DNA of 64,000 nucleotides. It comes from Hirsutella rhossiliensis. Its lineage: Eukaryota > Ascomycota > Sordariomycetes > Hypocreales > Ophiocordycipitaceae. The DNA is taken from positions 2,480,001 through 2,544,000 of the forward strand of contig NW_025408669.1 of the NCBI RefSeq assembly GCF_020360975.1, written 5' to 3'. Below, in pieces: positions 57,456-64,000 of the stretch. Below the pieces are notes generated by a model. That model was given only the letters and a program-made list of their open reading frames with translations, ran no database searches and had not been told where the DNA came from. Positions within the stretch are counted from its first letter, which is position 1. Each line of letters begins with the position of its first letter. Made by a program: the position numbers and the translations under genes.

Positions 57456-59855
57456 CCTAGACTTATTAGTAAACTAAAAGTAGCTAGAAAAATAACCTTT
57501 TAAAGACTAGTTTTTCTAAGCCTAGAAAGACTACCTAGCTTTATATAAAGAAATAGTATCTTTTAAAGAGGTCCTTAAGGAAAATATAAGAGGAAAATAG
57601 GTCCTTAGTTATAAGTAGGTCTTTATCTATAAGACTAATAAATATAGCTTCCTTTAAAAGTATAAGGCTTAGCAAGTTATTTATAGGAATTAATAGGAAA
57701 ATAAGGACTTACTTATTAAGGTAACTACCTTAATAGGGATATCCTTTTAGACCCTTATAGCTATAGTAGTAGAATTCGACCTTAAACTTAATTAAATAGA
57801 TACTATTAACGCCTTTATTAACTACCCCCTTAAGAAAGAAGAAGTTATTTATATATACCTTCTACTAGGCTTTTAATAGCTAGGAAAGCTTTATATAAAC
57901 TATAAAGATTACCCTTTCTTTAGTAATAGTATTTAATAGGTTCCCTTAAAGCCCTAGGCTTTAAGAAAGTCCTCTAAGAACTATATATAATATAAAAGAG
58001 TAAAGTTATAGTTTTTTTCTATATTAATAATATTATTTAAGCTTACTTAAAAGAGGAGGAAGTAACTACTAAGGCGGCTATAAAAAGCTTATAATAAAGG
58101 TATAAGATAACTAAGTTAAGGGAGCTAAAGTAGTTCTTAAGGATATAAATCCTTTAAAATAGGTCCTAATAAACTATCTAGCTTACCTAGGACGCCTATA
58201 TTTATAAGGTCGCTTATAAATTCCTTATTAATTCCCTTAATTAAAAGCTTCCTTTTATACTAATATTAAATAAAGAGCTTTTACTTAATCTATCCTTTTA
58301 AGCTAGTAAGTAAGAGAAATACTTATACTAATAAAAGGTAAGCTTCTTACCTTTTTTTAGCTATTTTTACTAAACCGGATATTTCTTTTATAGTCTCTTA
58401 GCTAGCTAGGTATAACTAAAATCCTAGCCCTAAGTACTAAGAAGTAGTAAACTAAGCTATCCTTTATCTTTATTTAATAAGATTATATAGTCTATACTTA
58501 AGAGGGTAGGAAAGGAAACTAGCTACTAAAATCTTTATTTATTTAATTAATTCGTCCTTTATAAACAATTCCTTAGATAAAAAGAGCTTATAAGGGTATA
58601 TTATATCCCTTTTTATATAAACTATTACTTAGAGAGCTTTAAAGTAAGCTATTATTATAACTTTAAGTATAGAGGTAAAGCTATTAGCTCTTTTAAAAGT
58701 ATTAAAAGAAGCGATTTTCCTTAGCTAGCTATTAATATCTTTATAACTATAAATTCCGACCTTATTATCTATAAAATATAATAATATATAAACTATATAA
58801 ATTCTTATAGAAAATAATAAGCTATTAACCTAGCTATAGTATATTAATATTTACTAGTATTAGTTACGCTAAGAGGTCTAAAAGGGACTTATTTCTATTT
58901 ATTAGGTTTTAATAGTATTAATAAAAGCTAATAGTCTTATAAAGCCCTTACTAAAGTAAAAGCTAGCTATCTTTTTATAGTAAATTAAGCTAAAAAACGT
59001 TTAAGAAAAGCTATCTTTAATAGCCCGCCTTAAGAGTCTATAAAAAGAGCTAATAGTATATATAAGAAAGGAGATATCTATAGCTAAAGAAAGGAACTAA
59101 GACTTATTTTAAAGGAGGGCCCCTAGCTTAATTAAGATATATACTTTTTAAAGGCTACCTTTTTAAAGACTTATCTTTAAAGAAGACCCTCTTTCTTATA
59201 AGACTTAATATCCTCCTTAAGCCCCTTTTTCTTAAAAGTAAGTTTAAAAGAGCTTAGGGCTAAAACCTAGATTTCTTAAGTAAGGGATAAGTATAAACTA
59301 AGACCTCCTTTATACGCTTACTAGCTTAATTATTTAGCTTTACCCTTTCTATAAAGGTAAGCTATAGCTAAGGGGGTATATTATAAAGCGTAGCTTAATT
59401 TTATAGTTCTTAGAGATATCTCTTAGTATAAGGTACCTAGGAAGCTAAAAACCCGGTTTAAAAGAAGGAGCTAAAAGGAGGTATAAAGAGGAAGGTAAGG
59501 GTAAGAAGGAAAGTAAAAGTAGCGATAGCTTCTTATAGAGGTAGCGAGAGATAAGATAAAAGTACTAGTAATAGCTAAAATAAAAAGGAAAAACTAGTAA
59601 AAAGCTTAGTAGTTAAAAGTATATTAATAGCTTCTTTAAGTAGGATCTTCTTTATTAATTAAGATACTAGATAGGTATAAAAAGGGGTATTAAATAAAGG
59701 AAAGAAGGATAATTAAAGCAATATAATAATTAATCCCTTACTACGATTACTACCCTTATAAGAATTAAATATCTCTGCCTTACCTATCTAACCCCTTACT
59801 TTTAATTTTACCTTTATATATTTTATATATACTTCTTATATCTTTCTTTATAAGA

Positions 59856-61150
59856 TAGCTAACTAGCTAGTAAGCTTAATTATAAGAGATACTTTTATAA
59901 GACTATTAATAAAAGCTATAATAAGAGGGATAAAGAAGAATACTATTATAAACCTTTTATAACTAACCTTAATATATATTAAACTAAAAGATATAGGGAA
60001 GTTTAACCTTATAAGCTTATTTAATATAATATTTAATATCCTTAAAGAAACTAGGAAAATAATTATATAAAAAAGTATTAATTAATTTATTTATTCCTTA
60101 AAGTAAGTAGCTATTTAAGAACTAAAATATACTAATAAGCTAATAATATTAATCCTTAGCTTACTTTATAAAACTACTATTAAATAGTACTTAAGTAATT
60201 TTAGTAAATCTAACTAAGCTATACTTTATACCTTAAACTAAGAATATAACGCTTAGTATATTAAACTATAAAGATAATTTCTATTTAACTAAAGGTAGCT
60301 TTAAGATCTTTATAAATAAAATAATTTACTACCTTAAATAATAATATAGTAGATTTACTACCTATTTAAGCGGTTTTAGCTATTAAAAGTAATAGATTAA
60401 ATATCTAGTATATAAATAAATAAATATATTACTAAGCTCTTCCCTATAAGTATTTTAAATATACTTACTATATAGCTTATATTCCTCCCTACGTAATTAA
60501 TCTAGCTTATAAAGGGATCTTAAGATACTTCTATAGCCTACTTAAGCTATATACCTTTTTAGTACTTCTTTTTAGCCCTATAATAAAGGAGCTATAAACC
60601 GCTTAAATTAATAGCGTTATATAAGTTATACTTTAAAAGCGCTTACTTTACTTTAACTTTTTATTAATATATTACTTTTTTTATAACTATAACTTATTAT
60701 AAAAATATCTAACCTCTTACTAGCTTATAATAAGTATCCCTGCTAACTTATAATTTATTATTAACTATAACGCGCTAAGTATATTATTCTACTATCGCTT
60801 ATAACTTAAATATATTTTACTTTATTAAGAATAAATTTAATAATAGTAGTTTCTTTAATAAAGTTAAGCTACTTTACGTAAATATATATATAAAGGTAAT
60901 AGATATAAAGGACTTAAACTTTAATAATAAAGTATTATTATTCGCTTTATAGTAAATCTCTATTTAGCTTATAAGACTATATAACCCTTACTAAGATTTC
61001 CCCTACCTATATATATATATATAATTTACTTACTAATGCTTAGCGATAATAAATTCCTCGTAGGCCGCGCTAGTAGCCTATAAGGAAGAGTAAATTTTCC
61101 TCTTAACGCCGCTTAACGCTGTTATTACTATTAACGCTTTTATAATAGAT
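59856..61150. other. RIP-degenerated sequence, unassigned
   Basis: Strongly AT-rich, no readable motif. May include the 5' region of the MULE that follows. Confidence 0.5.
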
Positions 61151-61179
61151 CTTTAAGCCTTACTTAATCTTAAGCCTAA

Positions 61180-63000
61180 TAAGTAGCTTAATAAAAAGCT
61201 TAATAGGGATTAGCTAATTCTATTAGTACTACCCTTTAATACCTTTAACTCCTTTAACGAGCTCTTTAGCTTTATATAAACATTTTATTATAATAACGGC
61301 GCCGCTCTTATTAAGTATAATAGCTAAGGTAAGCGTATAGTTAACGGAATAGTATAGCCTATAACTTATATCTTAATTTATAATTATAGGCGCTACTAGC
61401 CCTTTAAAGGTATTAAGCTTTATAAAGTATTTACTTAAAAGACTAACTACCCATTTAAGGTAATAGCTTTAATAAAGGAAAGCTTTAACTAAAAGTAAAC
61501 TTTCCGCTATAAAGGCTATTATAACTATAGGTAGTTAATTAATCTATTAGCTTATAATATTTATCGCTGCTATACCTAACTATAATAAGAGCTTAAGAAG
61601 AGCCTCTTAAAGTATTATACCCTCCTAGCTTATAAGATAGCTTTAATTATTAAGGACTCTACTAAGGAAAGCTTCTTTTAATAGCGAGATATCTATAATA
61701 ACTACTAAAAGATCTTTATTATAGCCCTTAGTAGTAAGACTATAACCTAGACCTTTATCGATTACTATTAATATAGTAGCCTTAAGTCTATAGTTAAATT
61801 TAACGAGATAACGATAAGTAAAAGGTTAAAGCTATCTTTTAGATATATCCTTAGTATAAGTAAATATAAAAGCGGTTTCTAGAAGTCTTAGGACTTAATA
61901 ATATATATAAAACAAACCGCTTTAAGATATACTTCTTTTAGGCTACTAAAGTTACTAATTAATAGTCTATATCTAACTTTATATTCGGCCTTATTAATAT
62001 AGAAAAGGAAGAAAGGTTCTAGTAGCTTTATAACTACCTTAATAAGCTTTACTTTAAGGTTAAGGCTATAGCGCTATCTATAATTACTATAGATAAGGAA
62101 GAAGCCCTTAAAATATACTCTTATATATTTTTCCTTACTTATAATAGTAACTTTATATCTATTATATTAATACTAATATTAACGCGAGAATTAAGTTATA
62201 TTAAATAAAGCTTAGTAGTATTAACGATAATAAAGCTAATAGCGATAATAGCGCTAATAGTACTAATAGCGCTAATAATTTTACTAATAACCTTAATAAT
62301 ATCTTCTATAGCTAAGTCGCTATATAAAAAGAAGCTAAAGGTAAGATCTTAAGCGTATAACTTAAAGACTATAGCTATAAGGGTATATTTACTACTTAGA
62401 AAGCTATTATCTATATACTAACTAAGGTAAGCTTTTAATTAGCTTAGTAAGCGCTTAATTATAAGTAAAAATAATACTAAGGCTATATTATAAGATATAT
62501 TTCTAAGGAATATATACTATAGTATAAGTAGTAGGTATATTACTATATTAGCTATTATTATAACTTTAGCTAAAAGGTTAATAGCTTAGTTAAGACTATA
62601 TATAAGGATATAAAGTTATATTTACTTATAAGTACTAGCGATCTTTTTACTTATATAATATATTACTATAAATAATTATAAATAAAGAACGCTCTTACCT
62701 TTAAAAAGCAGCTTACTAAAAGGTATAGTAGTAGCTTTTTTATATTAGCTAAAAATAGCTAGGTAAGCTAAATATAAAGCTTACTTATTAAGCGGTTAAC
62801 CTTTTTACTAAGTAATACTAGCTTACTTTAGTAGCGATGCCTTTAAAGCTAGGGCAAGGGTAAGAGCGAGAGCTATAGCCGCTACCCTCTTATATAAGGC
62901 GATTTATATAGTAGTAAGGGCTTCCTTATACCTATATAATCTTTTAACGCCTTTAAGCTAAGAGCCTACTTATAAAGTATAATATTTACTCTTAGTAGTA
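61180..63000 (+). pseudogene. MULE transposase relic, RIP-mutated
   Basis: Once RIP-type stops and two or three frame changes are read through, the order of a Mutator-like transposase appears. A FAR1/WRKY-type zinc region comes at about 61340-61560 (TNYPFKVIALIKESFN, then Y-Y-N-Y in place of an H-x-H pair). The DDE core follows: IYKTNRFK at 61903-61926, FIFGLINIEKEERF at about 61982-62023 and TIDKEEALK at about 62086-62112, then a YINTN segment that usually reads H-x-N. A C-terminal helical part (LISTSDL) lies near 62620-62650. MULEs are cut-and-paste DNA transposons. Terminal inverted repeats and a 9-bp duplication were not found. Confidence 0.8.
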
Positions 63001-64000
63001 GCTTAAGAAGCCCTTAGTAAAGACTCCCCCCCCCTTTATATATAAATTATACTAATTCTTTACCCTTAGGACCTTAATAAGCTACTCCTTTAAATCTAAG
63101 ACCTTAATATAGTTTAAAGCCTTTATAGCTAGCCTTATATAGCTAAGAATACTAGCTTACCTATACCTTAAGACTTAAAGCTATAGTAAGACCGACCTAA
63201 CGATGCCCTTAAGCTAGCTATATAGCTAGTATTATAGCTAAGAGGTATATAAAGGCGGCTACCACGGTTAGGTTAGGCTAGCCCCCGCCGGCTTAACGCT
63301 AGCGTATACTATATACGTATATAAGCTAAGATTAATAAACTATAAAAAGTAAGAAGTAGTTAGGGCTCTAGCTAGCTATTATAAGGAAGATTATATACGC
63401 GCGTAAATATATAAGTAAGGGGATCTTAAGAGAGATAAGGTAGGGGTAAAAGGGCTACGCTAGCCTTATTAGTAAAGTAGGTTATCCTAGCTATATAGCC
63501 TATATAGCCTAGGCCGGTTTAATAGCTAGGCTATAATATATATAATATATATATATTATAAAGATATATTATTTAAGTAAATTAAGCTATATACGCGTTA
63601 TATAATTAAAGAGAATATATAAGGAAGTAGTTTAAAGTATACTAAGCGTATATAGCTAATTTAGGTATATAGGTATAGGTATAGGGGGATTTAGGGCTAT
63701 ATAATCTTTTATACTAAATAGAGATTTACTATAAGGTAAATAGTAATACTTAAATAATATAAATAGATTTATTAACGCTAATATTAAAGACTAAGTTTAG
63801 CTTTTTAAAGGTAATATTTATTAACTTAAGTATTATTAAGAAGATATTAAGAAATTTAATAAGACTATCTATAAATATTAAAACTATAGTAATAGTAGTT
63901 TACTACTCTTTAATACCTATAAAGTATAATAGCGCTAGTATATTACGAACTATATTATATCTTTTGTAACCCTAGCCTTTAATATATAATATTCCGACCC
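63001..64000. other. RIP-degenerated sequence to the window end
   Basis: AT-rich with a few GC patches (63185-63310). No gene or terminal repeat recognised; may hold the 3' end of the MULE. Confidence 0.5.

Larger units (their letters stand above)
42018..59855 (+). mobile_element. Copia-A copy 2, outer shell of a nested transposon cluster
   Basis: The 5' LTR at 42018-42494 and the 3' LTR at 59379-59855 enclose internal pieces 42495-42927, 48967-50150, 50724-51166 and 57456-59378, all collinear with Copia-A copy 1. The gaps are filled by a full Copia-B, a solo Copia-B LTR and an inverted Copia-A. Coding sequence is heavily RIP-mutated: the RT catalytic box near 58016-58035 reads Y-I-N-N, both aspartates changed to asparagine. 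At the inverted Copia-A, internal sequence corresponding to about 30033-31389 of copy 1 is missing. Outer flanking pentamers (ATTAG and TAGCT) do not match. Confidence 0.85.

Overview
The window reads as nuclear DNA of a filamentous ascomycete (Pezizomycotina, probably Sordariomycetes, possibly Hypocreales). Visible reasons: protein-coding genes with 47-66 bp GT-AG introns; LTR retrotransposons, a LINE and a MULE of fungal type; and long AT-rich blocks almost stripped of CpA/TpG and saturated with TpA, the footprint of repeat-induced point mutation (RIP). A secreted enterotoxin-A-like ADP-ribosyltransferase protein fits insect- or plant-associated fungi. The species call is inference.

Layout. 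(1) 1-9.1 kb is ordinary-composition gene DNA: the 5' part of a minus-strand ubiquitin-conjugating enzyme running off the left edge, a decayed Ser/Thr-rich reading frame, an internally deleted thioesterase relic, an intact proline dehydrogenase and an intact five-exon short-chain dehydrogenase/reductase. (2) 9.1-16.2 kb holds two transposons with no sign of RIP: a complete chromodomain Ty3/gypsy element (identical 190-bp LTRs, 5-bp ATAAG duplication, a primer site complementary to its own LTR) inserted in an older LTR, and a 5'-truncated LINE with a 12-bp target duplication. (3) 16.2-35.4 kb is a RIP-mutated block with Copia elements of two families (called A and B here), solo LTRs and unassigned repeats. 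(4) 35.4-41.1 kb is an island of normal composition with a small gene of unknown function and a 703-residue enterotoxin-A-like secreted protein, closed on the right by a 172-bp hairpin element with perfect 50-bp inverted repeats. (5) 41.3-64 kb is a second RIP block: a Copia-A element split by a complete Copia-B, a solo Copia-B LTR and an inverted Copia-A, followed by a MULE transposase relic.

Taken together, an intact predicted secreted effector or toxin sits between two large silenced transposon blocks, while housekeeping metabolism genes lie outside them. The nested transposons form a relative clock: the outermost Copia-A has lost both catalytic aspartates of reverse transcriptase to G-to-A changes, the inverted Copia-A has lost one, and the inserted Copia-B keeps both. 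The gypsy and LINE insertions escaped RIP. The gypsy reading frames are broken mostly by one-base losses in homopolymers although its LTRs are identical, which suggests uncorrected assembly errors in repeats at least as much as true decay.

No rRNA, tRNA or CRISPR features were recognised.
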